DNA of 64,000 nt, from positions 1 through 64,000 of the forward strand of contig NZ_PDUW01000008.1 of the NCBI RefSeq assembly GCF_003545815.1, read 5' to 3'. Below the pieces are notes generated by a model. The model was not told the DNA's origin and searched no databases. It worked only from the letters and a program-made list of their open reading frames with translations. Source of the DNA: Pusillimonas caeni. Its GTDB lineage: Bacteria > Pseudomonadota > Gammaproteobacteria > Burkholderiales > Burkholderiaceae_B. Positions 54,860-63,242 of this stretch are shown in pieces. Positions within the stretch are counted from its first letter, which is position 1. Every line of letters begins with the position of its first letter. The translations under genes were made by a program, and so were the position numbers.

Positions 54860-55666
54860 ATGAGTAACCTCGTAACACACCCCGCCGACCTCGACAAGAT
54901 GCGCGCCGCCTGCCAAGCGGCGGCGCAGGCCCTCGACTTTCTCGAGCCCCATGTGCGCGCCGGCGTCACCACCGGCGAACTCGACCGCCTGTGCATGGAC
55001 TTCATCACCAACACCCTCGACGTCAAGTCGGCCACCGTGGGCTACGCCCCGCCGGGCTACCCGCCCTTTCCGGGCTCCATCTGCACCTCGGTCAACCACG
55101 TCATCTGCCACGGCATCCCGGGCGACAAGGTGCTGAAGAACGGCGACATCATGAACATCGACGTCACCGTCATCAAGGACGGCTGGTTCGGCGACACCAG
55201 CCGCATGTACTACATCGGCGAACCCTCCATCCTGGCGCGGCGCCTGGTCGAAACCACCTACGACTGCATGTGGCTGGGCATCGAACAGGTGCGTCCCGGC
55301 GCCACGCTGGGCGACATCGGCTCGGCCATCCAGAAGCATGCCGAAAAACAGGGCTTCTCGGTGGTGCGCGAATACTGCGGCCACGGAGTGGGACGCAAGT
55401 TCCACCAAGATCCGCAGGTGCTGCACTACGGCAAGCCCGGCACGGGCGTGCGGCTCGAGCCCGGCATGATCTTTACCATCGAGCCCATGATCAACGCCGG
55501 CCGCAAGGAAATCAGACAGCTCGCCGACGGCTGGACGGTCGTCACCCGCGACCACAGCCTGTCGGCCCAGTGGGAGCACAGCGTGCTGGTCACCGACGCC
55601 GGCTACGAGGTGCTTACCGTGTCGCCCGGCATGCCTGCCGCGCCCGCCTTCGTACAGGCCGCCTAG
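54860..55666 (+). CDS. map: Methionine aminopeptidase, type I
   Basis: Removes the initiator Met, 268 aa. The metal ligands are in GDIMNIDVTVIKDGWFGDTS (two Asp), the His in CGHGVGRKFHQDP, and Glu in FTIEPMIN and QWEHSVLV. It lacks the SH3-binding N-terminal extension, as expected for bacterial type I enzymes. Divergent from rpsB, a conserved neighbourhood. Confidence 0.96.
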   Translation: MSNLVTHPADLDKMRAACQAAAQALDFLEPHVRAGVTTGELDRLCMDFITNTLDVKSATVGYAPPGYPPFPGSICTSVNHVICHGIPGDKVLKNGDIMNIDVTVIKDGWFGDTSRMYYIGEPSILARRLVETTYDCMWLGIEQVRPGATLGDIGSAIQKHAEKQGFSVVREYCGHGVGRKFHQDPQVLHYGKPGTGVRLEPGMIFTIEPMINAGRKEIRQLADGWTVVTRDHSLSAQWEHSVLVTDAGYEVLTVSPGMPAAPAFVQAA

Positions 55667-55712
55667 AAGCACGCGGCCCCGCAAAGGCCGCCATCCGACC
55701 CGGACGCTCGCC

Positions 55713-58286
55713 ATGGACTCTCCTTCTCCGTCGCCGCTGCGCCAGCGCTTCGACCAGCGGCGGGCCGAAGCGATCGAAAGCTTTCGCAAGCATCTGCGGC
55801 CGGATATCCTGCTGGCCGCCTTGCGGCGCATCGCCGACCAGGCCGTGCGCGAAACGATCAAGCAGCATCCATTGCCCGAGGGCGCGGCGCTGGCGGCGGT
55901 GGGCGGCTATGGCCGGGGCGAACTCTACCCCTACTCCGACATCGACGTCCTGATCCTGCTGGACGGCGAACCCGGCGCCGACGATAGAACCCGCATCGAA
56001 AAACTGATCGCGGCGCTGTGGAACCTGGGCCTGGACCTGGGCCACAGCGTGCGCTCGATCGCCGACTGCCGGCGCGAGGCCGCCCAAGACATCACGATCG
56101 AGACCGCTCTGATGGAGCTGCGCTGGATCGCCGGCAGCAAGCCGCTGGTGCGCCAGTTGGCGCAGACCATGCAAAGACGGCAGGACGCGCAGACCTTTTT
56201 CCAGGCCAAGCGCGCGGAGATGGTGCAGCGGCACGCCCGCCATCAGGATACGCCCTATGCCCTAGAGCCCAATTGCAAAGAGGCTCCCGGCGGCCTGCGC
56301 GACCTGCTGACCCTGCGCTGGATCGCCCAGGCGGCCGGCGTGGGCAATACCTGGAAGGAAATCGCCGCCAGCGGCATCCTGACGCCGGCCGAATACCGTG
56401 CGCTGCGCCGGGCCGAGCTGGCCTTCAAGCGCCTGCGCATCGAACTGCACCTGCTGGCGGGACGGCGCGAGGACCGCGTGCTGTTCGACCTGCAGCCGGC
56501 GCTGGCGGCCACCTATGGCTTCGAAGCCACCAAGACCCGCCGGCCCAGCGAACTGCTGATGCAGCGCTATTACTGGGCGGCGCGGGTGGTCAGCCAGCTC
56601 ACCACCATATTGATGCAGGCCTTCGAAGAGCGGCTGTTTCCCGTGCCCGAGAGTTCGCACAAGATTCTGGACGACGATTTCTGCCAGGTGCACAATCGCC
56701 TGGACGTGCGCCGCGCCGACGAATTCGAGCGCAAGCCCACCCTGCTGCTGCGTGCCTTTCTGGTCATGCAGCAAAACCCCGAGCTGACCGGCCTGTCGGC
56801 GCAGATCATGCGCGCCATGTGGCATTCGCGCAAACGCATCGATGCGCAGTTCCGGGCCAATCCGGTCAACCGCTACACCTTCATGCAGATATTGCAGCAG
56901 CCGCGCGGCATCGTGCACGCCCTGCGCCGCATGACCATGCTGAACATCCTGCCGCGCTATCTGCCCGAATTCCGCCGCATCGTCGGCCAGATGCAGCACG
57001 ACCTCTTCCACGCCTACACGGTCGACCAGCACACCCTGATGGTGATCCGCAACCTGCGCCGCTTCACCATGCCCGAGCACGCCCAGGAGTATCCGCTGGC
57101 CAGCCAGTTGATCGCCGAACTGGACCGGCATTGGCTGCTGTACGTGGCGGCGCTGTACCACGACATCGCCAAGGGACGCGGCGGCGACCACTCCGAACTG
57201 GGCGCGCGCGACGCCCGGCGCTTCTGCGTGAACCATCAGATCAGCGCCGAAGACACCGAACTGGTGGAGTTCCTGGTGCGCGAACACCTCACCATGTCCC
57301 GGTTCGCGCAAAAGCGCGACCTCACCGACCCGGACGTGATCCACGAGTTCGCTCGCCGGGTGGGCGACGAACGCCGCCTCACCGCCCTGTACCTGCTGAC
57401 CGTCGCCGACATACGCGGCACCAGTCCCAAGGTGTGGAACGCCTGGAAAGGCAAGCTGCTGGAAGACCTGTACCGGCTGACCCTGACCGCGTTGGGCGGC
57501 GCACAGCCCGACCGCGGCACGGTGCTGGCCCTGCGCCGCGAAGAAGCCAGCGCCGAAGTGCGGCGGCTCGGCCTGCGCGACGAAAGCCGCGACCAGTTCT
57601 GGCGCCAGCTCGACGTGGCGTATTTCCTGCGGCACGAGGCCTCTGAGATCGCCTGGCACACCCGCCATCTGTACTACCGCGTCGACACGGCCGAGCCCGT
57701 CGTCAAGGCGCGCGTCGTGGGACAGAACGAGGGTTTGCAGATCATGGTCTATGCGCCGGACCGAGCCGATCTCTTCGTCGACATCTGCGGCTATCTGGAT
57801 CAGCGCGCCCTCAGCGTGCAAGAGGCGCGCATCCACACCACCCGGCACGGCTGGGCGCTGGACAGCTTCATCGTCCTGCTGCCCGGCAACGATCGCGATT
57901 TCCGGTCCTGGGCCAACCTGGTCGAACACGAACTGGCGGAAAGGCTGGCCACCCCTCTGACGGCCAAACGCGCGGCAGGCGGCTACGGCCGGCGCCGTTC
58001 GCGCCGCGCACGCGTGTTTCCCATCGTGCCCAACATCGAGTTGCAGCCCGATGAAAGCGGCACCTCGTGGCGCCTGTCGCTGATCGCGGCCGACCGCCCC
58101 GGCCTGCTCTACAGCCTGGCCCAGGTCTTCGCCCGGCACAGCATCGATCTGAACATGGCCAAGATCATGACCCTGGGCGACCGCGTCGAAGACGTCTTCA
58201 TCGTCGAGGGCGAAGTGCTGGGCCAGCCCCGCAGCCAGCTGCAGTTCGAGCGCAGCCTGCTGGCCAGCCTGGACGAGGCGGCCTGA
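55713..58286 (+). CDS. glnD: Protein-PII uridylyltransferase / uridylyl-removing enzyme
   Basis: Nitrogen sensor that uridylylates PII at low glutamine and reverses this at high glutamine, 857 aa. The order is a nucleotidyltransferase domain with VGGYGRGELYPYSDIDVLIL, the HD hydrolase domain with LYHDIAKGRGGDHSELGA, and two C-terminal ACT domains (LQIMVYAPDRADLFVDICGY and LSLIAADRPGLLYSLAQVFA). It lies 46 bp after map in the same direction. Confidence 0.97.
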   Translation: MDSPSPSPLRQRFDQRRAEAIESFRKHLRPDILLAALRRIADQAVRETIKQHPLPEGAALAAVGGYGRGELYPYSDIDVLILLDGEPGADDRTRIEKLIAALWNLGLDLGHSVRSIADCRREAAQDITIETALMELRWIAGSKPLVRQLAQTMQRRQDAQTFFQAKRAEMVQRHARHQDTPYALEPNCKEAPGGLRDLLTLRWIAQAAGVGNTWKEIAASGILTPAEYRALRRAELAFKRLRIELHLLAGRREDRVLFDLQPALAATYGFEATKTRRPSELLMQRYYWAARVVSQLTTILMQAFEERLFPVPESSHKILDDDFCQVHNRLDVRRADEFERKPTLLLRAFLVMQQNPELTGLSAQIMRAMWHSRKRIDAQFRANPVNRYTFMQILQQPRGIVHALRRMTMLNILPRYLPEFRRIVGQMQHDLFHAYTVDQHTLMVIRNLRRFTMPEHAQEYPLASQLIAELDRHWLLYVAALYHDIAKGRGGDHSELGARDARRFCVNHQISAEDTELVEFLVREHLTMSRFAQKRDLTDPDVIHEFARRVGDERRLTALYLLTVADIRGTSPKVWNAWKGKLLEDLYRLTLTALGGAQPDRGTVLALRREEASAEVRRLGLRDESRDQFWRQLDVAYFLRHEASEIAWHTRHLYYRVDTAEPVVKARVVGQNEGLQIMVYAPDRADLFVDICGYLDQRALSVQEARIHTTRHGWALDSFIVLLPGNDRDFRSWANLVEHELAERLATPLTAKRAAGGYGRRRSRRARVFPIVPNIELQPDESGTSWRLSLIAADRPGLLYSLAQVFARHSIDLNMAKIMTLGDRVEDVFIVEGEVLGQPRSQLQFERSLLASLDEAA

Positions 58287-58363
58287 GAGCCCGCGCACCG
58301 CTACAATACCGGGGCCGCGCGCAGCCTGTCGGCGGCTTCCCATACATCCATACTACCTATTCC

Positions 58364-58861
58364 ATGACAAGCCATCTGCCCATCGCCACCCGCCGCCTGC
58401 TTCATCTGATCGCCCTGCTGTGCCTGGCCGCCGTGGGCGTGGCGCTGGTATCGCAGCATGTGTTCGACATGGCGCCCTGCGCCTGGTGTGTATTCCAGCG
58501 CCTCATATATATAGGCATTGCGCTGGTCTGCTGGCTGGGCCTGGCGCTGGGACGGATACGGCCCGTGCTGGCGCGTATCGCGGCGGGCGCCGCCGCCGTG
58601 CTGGCCGCCGGAGGCGCGCTGGCCGCCTGGTATCAGTACGATGTCGCCGCACAGATGTTCTCCTGCGCCCAAACCTTTGCCGACCAGTTCATGGTTCGGT
58701 CCGGGCTGGACGCCGGCCTGCCGTGGATCTTCGGCATCTACGCCACGTGCATGGACGCCCAGGTGGCGTTGCTGGGCATCGAATACGCTCTGTGGAGCCT
58801 GGCCCTTTTCGTGCTGTTGGCATTGCTGGGCCTGGCGGCCGCCTTCTCCGGCCGCCGCTAG
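58364..58861 (+). CDS. dsbB: Disulfide bond formation protein DsbB
   Basis: Inner-membrane protein with four spans that reoxidises DsbA with ubiquinone, 165 aa. The first periplasmic pair is Cys39-Cys42 (APCAWCVFQR) and the second is Cys101 and Cys129 (FSCAQT, YATCMDAQ). The start at 58364 fits the family; longer frames run out of glnD. The next gene is 440 bp away. Confidence 0.94.
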   Translation: MTSHLPIATRRLLHLIALLCLAAVGVALVSQHVFDMAPCAWCVFQRLIYIGIALVCWLGLALGRIRPVLARIAAGAAAVLAAGGALAAWYQYDVAAQMFSCAQTFADQFMVRSGLDAGLPWIFGIYATCMDAQVALLGIEYALWSLALFVLLALLGLAAAFSGRR

Positions 58862-59302
58862 GGCTCGTTATTACAAGAATATGTACTTGTGGCTTTTGCT
58901 TTCGGATTCGTAGCCATTGCTACGAGAACCGGCAAAAAAACAACAGCTGAGTCACATTATCCGTTGCTAATAACCAACGTTTAGCTGTTTTTTTGCCCGG
59001 ATACGGGCCAAAAAGGGTTAACCCTTATCGTCGCTCCCATAGGCGATATATAAACTCGAATCCATAAAAAAGCGGTCGTACAGTAGTAAACATCAGATCA
59101 CTCTTATAACAACCAATACGGGGATTCACTAAACCGAACCAGTCGTTGCAGACGTCTTTCAAGACAGCTGTGGTTATAAGTGTGGTTCACACAATTTACA
59201 GTTCGAATCAAACATGCACTAATAGATACATAGTTGTTTGTTTTGCATGAGGTTTCAAACGGGTTAGAAGCATTCTTTTTCATCAACGTTGGAGAAAAAC
59301 CA
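58862..59302. promoter_or_regulatory. Gene-free region with terminator and porin upstream sequence
   Basis: No gene is seen in these 441 bp. The first part holds a terminator-like hairpin (separate entry) and the perfect short stem gcccg-gata-cgggc at 58995-59008. The rest is AT-rich compared with the surroundings, as often found upstream of highly expressed porins. The porin start is preceded by ggagaaaaacca. No single promoter can be chosen with confidence. Confidence 0.5.
58942..58994 (+). terminator. Terminator downstream of dsbB
   Basis: Aacagct (58942-58948) pairs with agctgtt (58983-58989), enclosing a second stem cgttg/caacg around ctaataac, and is followed by a T-run within ttttttt (to 58994). 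The A-run on the left side also makes it usable from the opposite strand. Confidence 0.7.
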
Positions 59303-60442
59303 ATGAAGTTAAAAGCACTCGCACTGGGCGTCGCCCTGGCATTTCCGATGATGGCTAGCGCGCAGCAAAGCTCGACCAGCGTCACGCTGTACGGTATCGT
59401 CGATACCGGCATCGAATATGTCAACAACATCTATGATCCCGCCACCGGCGAAGATCACAGCTCCGTCCACTTCACCAACTTGACTCAATCCGTGCCCTCC
59501 CGCTGGGGCCTGCGCGGCACCGAAGACCTGGGCAACGGCCTCAGCGCCGTCTTCACCCTGGAGTCGGGCTTCAACGCCGGCACCGGCACGTCGGGCCAAG
59601 GTGGCCGTCTGTTCGGCCGTCAGGCCTGGGTCGGCCTGAAGGGCGACTTCGGTCAGATCGCCTTCGGTCGCCAGTACAACATGCTGTTCTGGAGCCTGCT
59701 GGGCGCCGACATCATGGGCCCCAACGCCTATGGTCTGGGCTCGCTGGACAACTACATCCCCAACACGCGGATGGACAACTCCATCACCTATCGCGGTGAC
59801 TTCAACGGCTTCAAGTTCGGCGCCGCCTATGCTCGCGGCCGTGATACCGTTGCTACCGGCGGCCCCGCTGCCTCCAACTGCGGCGTTGATTACACCGACC
59901 AGTCGGGCTGCTCGGCTTACTCCGCCTACCTCGGCTTCGATACCGCTAACTGGGGTGTTGCCGGTGCGTACGACGTCATCACGGGTTCGGACAACTTTGC
60001 TAACTTCCAGGGCCTGGGTGAAGACGACAAAGACCGTCGTTGGACTGTCAACGGCTACGTGAAGTTCGACGCCTTGAAGGTCGGCCTGGTTTACTTGAAC
60101 CGCAAGAACGACGGTGTCAACGGCATCGCTCCGGGCCTGGGCGAGAAGAGCGATCTGTGGTCGCTGGGTGCTGCCTATCAAGTCAGCCCCGCCGTCACGC
60201 TCGACGGTTCGGTCAACTACATCCGCTACAAGGATGCCGACGAAAGCTCCAAGGCCTGGTACTACGTTGCCCGCGCCACCTACTCGTTCTCCAAGCGCAC
60301 CGCTGCCTACACTTCGGTTGGCTACATCCGCAACAAGGGTCTGTCCGCTCTGTCGGCCGCTGGTGGCACTGCCCCCGCTCCCGCACCTGAGGCCGGTGGC
60401 AACCAGACCGCTGTCATGATCGGTCTGCGTCACAGCTTCTAA
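59303..60442 (+). CDS. Outer-membrane porin, Burkholderiales type
   Basis: General diffusion porin of the Gram-negative porin (OmpC-like) family common in Bordetella, Burkholderia and Neisseria, 379 aa. The signal peptide MKLKALALGVALAFPMMASA is followed by the mature start QQSSTSVTLYGIVDTGIEYV. Barrel motifs include SRWGLRGTEDLGNGLSAVF and LFGRQAWVGLKGDFGQIAFG. The C-terminus MIGLRHSF ends in Phe. Codon use is more uniform than in neighbours (many repeated ggc/gtc), suggesting high expression. A frame starting at 59234 is rejected because the signal peptide and ribosome site mark 59303. Confidence 0.95.
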   Translation: MKLKALALGVALAFPMMASAQQSSTSVTLYGIVDTGIEYVNNIYDPATGEDHSSVHFTNLTQSVPSRWGLRGTEDLGNGLSAVFTLESGFNAGTGTSGQGGRLFGRQAWVGLKGDFGQIAFGRQYNMLFWSLLGADIMGPNAYGLGSLDNYIPNTRMDNSITYRGDFNGFKFGAAYARGRDTVATGGPAASNCGVDYTDQSGCSAYSAYLGFDTANWGVAGAYDVITGSDNFANFQGLGEDDKDRRWTVNGYVKFDALKVGLVYLNRKNDGVNGIAPGLGEKSDLWSLGAAYQVSPAVTLDGSVNYIRYKDADESSKAWYYVARATYSFSKRTAAYTSVGYIRNKGLSALSAAGGTAPAPAPEAGGNQTAVMIGLRHSF

Positions 60443-60465
60443 GCAGTATTGAAGTAATGCCGCAA

Positions 60466-60501
60466 GCCGGTTGAAGCGCTACTCGTAGCCCTTCAACCGG
60501 C
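60466..60501 (+). terminator. Long hairpin downstream of the porin
   Basis: Gccggttgaag (60466-60476) pairs with cttcaaccggc (60491-60501). The loop contains gctac-tc-gtagc, so almost the whole 36 bases form one stem. It is 24 bp after the porin stop and lacks a T-run. It could protect the porin mRNA 3' end, with the next hairpin acting as the terminator. Confidence 0.55.
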
Positions 60502-60558
60502 AAACCGGCAGATTTGCAGTACCTGTAGTATCCGTAGATTTGATTTGATTTGACTTTT

Positions 60559-60593
60559 CGGGCTTGCCTCTTCGGGCTTGCCCGTTTTTTTCG
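60559..60593 (+). terminator. Candidate intrinsic terminator of the porin
   Basis: Cgggc pairs with gcccg across a repeat of cgggcttgcc, followed by ttttttt. The stem is short, but the T-run and position behind the porin support a stop on the plus strand. Confidence 0.6.
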
Positions 60594-60608
60594 TCTGATC
60601 GCACCCAA

Positions 60609-60645
60609 GAAAAAGGCTGCAACCTCGAAAAGTTGCAGCCTTTCA
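60609..60645 (-). terminator. Intrinsic terminator of the ring-cleavage operon
   Basis: A perfect 12-bp stem, aaaggctgcaac (60612-60623) with gttgcagccttt (60632-60643), has an 8-base loop. Read on the minus strand it is followed by TTTTTCTT, and it lies 85 bp after the dioxygenase stop. Confidence 0.85.
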
Positions 60646-60727
60646 GTGAGACCACCCTCGCGAGCCTCTACGCGAACAACCGGCACAGGCAGCGTGCCGG
60701 CCGGGGCGCGGCCCCGACAGAGCCGCC

Positions 60728-61687
60728 CTACTTCCGGTCGGTCAGGAACTTGCCGTCGGGGCCGTCGGCGTTCTTCTGGCGGCGGGTCGTGCCGTCCAGG
60801 CCGCCGTCCACCGCCCACTCGGCGAAGCGGGTCGGGCCGGGTTCGAACTCGCGCGGCACCCAGTCCTTGTCGAGCTGGTCTTCGTCGGCGTAGTACTCGA
60901 TGAGGCCGCCCGCCGGGTTCTGGAAGTACCAGAAATAGGCGGATGAAATCGGATGCCGGCCGGGGCCCAGCTGGGTCTTCCAGCCGCAGCGGTCGATGTG
61001 CAGGCCGCCGCCGAATACTTCGTGGATGTCGCGCACGGCGAAGGCCACGTGATTCAGGCCCACTTTCTTGTCAGGAGTCTGCAGCAGGAAGAGATCGTGA
61101 TGGCCGCCGTCTTCGTCGCAGCGCAGGAACACGCCGCGGCCGGGATAGCGGTCGGAAGGCGCGAAGCCCAGTTTCTGCACGTAGAAGTCTTCCATCTCTT
61201 GCAGATTGTTCACGAAGAACACCACATGGCCCACCTCGATGGGATGGGCTCTTTCGTAGATGGGGCTGCGCGCGTTCCTGCGCGGCTTTTCGTTCCAGGT
61301 GTTCATCTGGCCGCAATCGATGGCGATCTCTTTCTTGCGGCTGACCTGGAAGCCGAGCAGCATGCCGCCCGGATCGATGCACGACACGCGCTCGCCGGAA
61401 TTCTGGAAGCCTTTTTCATCGGTCAGGCGCTGGGCGATGCGCTGCAGCACCTCGGCATCCGCCACGCCCCACACCACTTCGCGCAGGGTGGGCCCGACCT
61501 CGATCGGAGCCGGATAGCCCGGAGCATCGGTCTTGACCACATTGACAAGACAGCCGTTGAGCGTCGAGAAGACGAGCTTGGCCGGCTGCTCGGAGACGAG
61601 TTCGAGCCCCCAGTCGGCGAAAAACCGCTTGCATGTGTCGAAATCGTCGGCCCCGTAGGTGATTTCGTCGATACCCATTACATCCAT
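60728..61687 (-). CDS. Extradiol ring-cleavage dioxygenase, VOC type
   Basis: Type I extradiol dioxygenase of the vicinal oxygen chelate superfamily, 319 aa, two tandem VOC domains. The Fe(II) ligands are in the C-terminal domain: His154 (EVGHVVFFV), His213 (LNHVAFAV) and Glu264 (GLIEYYAD). The N-terminal domain (1-115) is the usual inactive copy. Such enzymes cleave catechol-type rings next to the hydroxyls; the substrate is not set by sequence. An aaggag site precedes ATG 61687. It lies 10 bp after the aldehyde dehydrogenase gene and is the last gene before a strong terminator. Confidence 0.9.
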   Translation of the reverse strand: MDVMGIDEITYGADDFDTCKRFFADWGLELVSEQPAKLVFSTLNGCLVNVVKTDAPGYPAPIEVGPTLREVVWGVADAEVLQRIAQRLTDEKGFQNSGERVSCIDPGGMLLGFQVSRKKEIAIDCGQMNTWNEKPRRNARSPIYERAHPIEVGHVVFFVNNLQEMEDFYVQKLGFAPSDRYPGRGVFLRCDEDGGHHDLFLLQTPDKKVGLNHVAFAVRDIHEVFGGGLHIDRCGWKTQLGPGRHPISSAYFWYFQNPAGGLIEYYADEDQLDKDWVPREFEPGPTRFAEWAVDGGLDGTTRRQKNADGPDGKFLTDRK

Positions 61688-61697
61688 TGACTGCTCC

Positions 61698-63173
61698 TTA
61701 GTTGGCCCACGGCAGGGGCTGGTCGTTCAGACCCCAGTAGACGCTCTTTTGTTCCATGTACTGCAGTATGCCGTCCCGACCCTTTTCGCGGCCCAGGCCG
61801 CTGTCGCGCCAGCCGCCGAAAGGCGTGGAGATGGAAAACTGCTTGTAGGTGTTGATCCATACATTGCCCGCCTTGAGGGCCTTGGCCAGGCGCCACGCGG
61901 CCTTGTAGTCGCGGGTCCAGATGCCGGCCGCCAGGGCGTAGACGCTGTCGTTGGCCTGGGCGATGAGATCGTCCACGTCGTCGAAAGGCATGGCCACCAG
62001 CACCGGGCCGAAGATTTCTTCCTGGCAGATGGTGTCGGTGTTTTTCAGGCCCTCGATGATGGTGGGCCGGTAGAAACACCCCTTGTCGTACAGATCGCCT
62101 TGCGGACGCTCCCCGCCCGTGCGTATGCGTCCACCCTCTTTGACACCGATTTCCACATAACGTTCAATCGATGCGCGATGGCTGTCGCTGATCAGCGGGC
62201 CCATCTGCGTGCTTTCATCGGCCGGGTCGCCGACGCGCAGGCGCTGCGCGCCTTCGGCCAGGCGCTGCATGAAAGTCTCGTACAGGGGCCTGGCGACGAA
62301 CAGGCGTGAACCGGCAATGCAGGATTCGCCGCTGGAACTGAAGATGCCGTACAGCACGCCGTTGACGGCATGGTCCAGGTCGGCGTCCTCGAGCACGATG
62401 GTGGGCGATTTGCCGCCCAGCTCAAGCGCCACGGACATGAATTTTTCAGCCGCGATGCCCGCGATATGCCGGCCCACCGAAGTGCCGCCGGTAAAAGACA
62501 CGCGCCGCACCAGCGGGTGGCGCGTAATGAGGTCGCCGATGACCGAGCCCTTGCCGGGCAATACGCTGACCAGGCCCTTGGGCAGGCCCGCCCGGTCGCA
62601 GATGCGCGCGAGTTCGAGCGCCAGCAGGGGCGTGATCTCAGCCGGCTTGACCACCACGGCGTTGCCGGCCGCCAGGGCCGGCGCCATTTTTTGCGCCTCG
62701 CTGGCCACGGGCGAATTCCAGGGCGTGATGGCGGCCACCACGCCCATGGGCTCGTACAAGCTCATGGTGAGGTAGTCGCCGCGCGCGGGCGTGATGGCCT
62801 CTTCGAGCGTTTCGCAGGCCGAGGCGAAGAACTGGAAGGTGCCGGCTGCGCTGGCCACCAGGGCGCGCGTCTCGGAAATGGGCTTGCCGTTGTCCAGGCG
62901 CTGCAGCTGGGCCAGGCGCTCGGCGTCTTCGCGGATCAGTTGGGCGATGCGGTACAGCACGGCGGCACGCTCGTGCGGCTTGCGCTGCGCCCAACCGCTT
63001 TTTTCGAAGGCCTTCTGGGCGCCCTGGATCGCCTCTTCGACATCCTCGGGGCTGGAGGCATTCAGGGTACCCACCACTTCTCCGGTGGCGGGATAGCGGG
63101 TGTCGTATTGCGCACCGCCGCCGCGACGCCATTGGCCGGCGATGCAGATGTCCAGAATGTCTGTGTTGCTCAT
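61698..63173 (-). CDS. Aldehyde dehydrogenase
   Basis: NAD(P)-dependent aldehyde dehydrogenase, 491 aa. The Glu base is in VALELGGKSP, the nucleophilic Cys in SSSGESCIAGSRLFV, and VAAITPWNSPVASEAQKMAP is the substrate and cofactor region. The C-terminal EEIFGPVLVAMPFDD and FGGWRDSGLGREKG are typical. It begins at ATG 63173; a frame to 63233 adds 20 residues without a clear ribosome site. Its place between an extradiol dioxygenase and an aspartate-dehydrogenase-like gene suggests it oxidises a ring-cleavage semialdehyde, as HpaE, XylG and AmnC do. It could also be a betaine-aldehyde-type enzyme. Confidence 0.9.
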   Translation of the reverse strand: MSNTDILDICIAGQWRRGGGAQYDTRYPATGEVVGTLNASSPEDVEEAIQGAQKAFEKSGWAQRKPHERAAVLYRIAQLIREDAERLAQLQRLDNGKPISETRALVASAAGTFQFFASACETLEEAITPARGDYLTMSLYEPMGVVAAITPWNSPVASEAQKMAPALAAGNAVVVKPAEITPLLALELARICDRAGLPKGLVSVLPGKGSVIGDLITRHPLVRRVSFTGGTSVGRHIAGIAAEKFMSVALELGGKSPTIVLEDADLDHAVNGVLYGIFSSSGESCIAGSRLFVARPLYETFMQRLAEGAQRLRVGDPADESTQMGPLISDSHRASIERYVEIGVKEGGRIRTGGERPQGDLYDKGCFYRPTIIEGLKNTDTICQEEIFGPVLVAMPFDDVDDLIAQANDSVYALAAGIWTRDYKAAWRLAKALKAGNVWINTYKQFSISTPFGGWRDSGLGREKGRDGILQYMEQKSVYWGLNDQPLPWAN

Positions 63174-63242
63174 GAGTTTCCTTTCGCCGCCGATGCGGGC
63201 CCCGCCCTGGGTCGCCCGCGCCTCACGCGGCAAGCATAGTCT

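Noticed and set aside
56262-58343. 693-codon open frame opposite glnD
   Set aside because: Antisense shadow; glnD is complete and conserved on the other strand.
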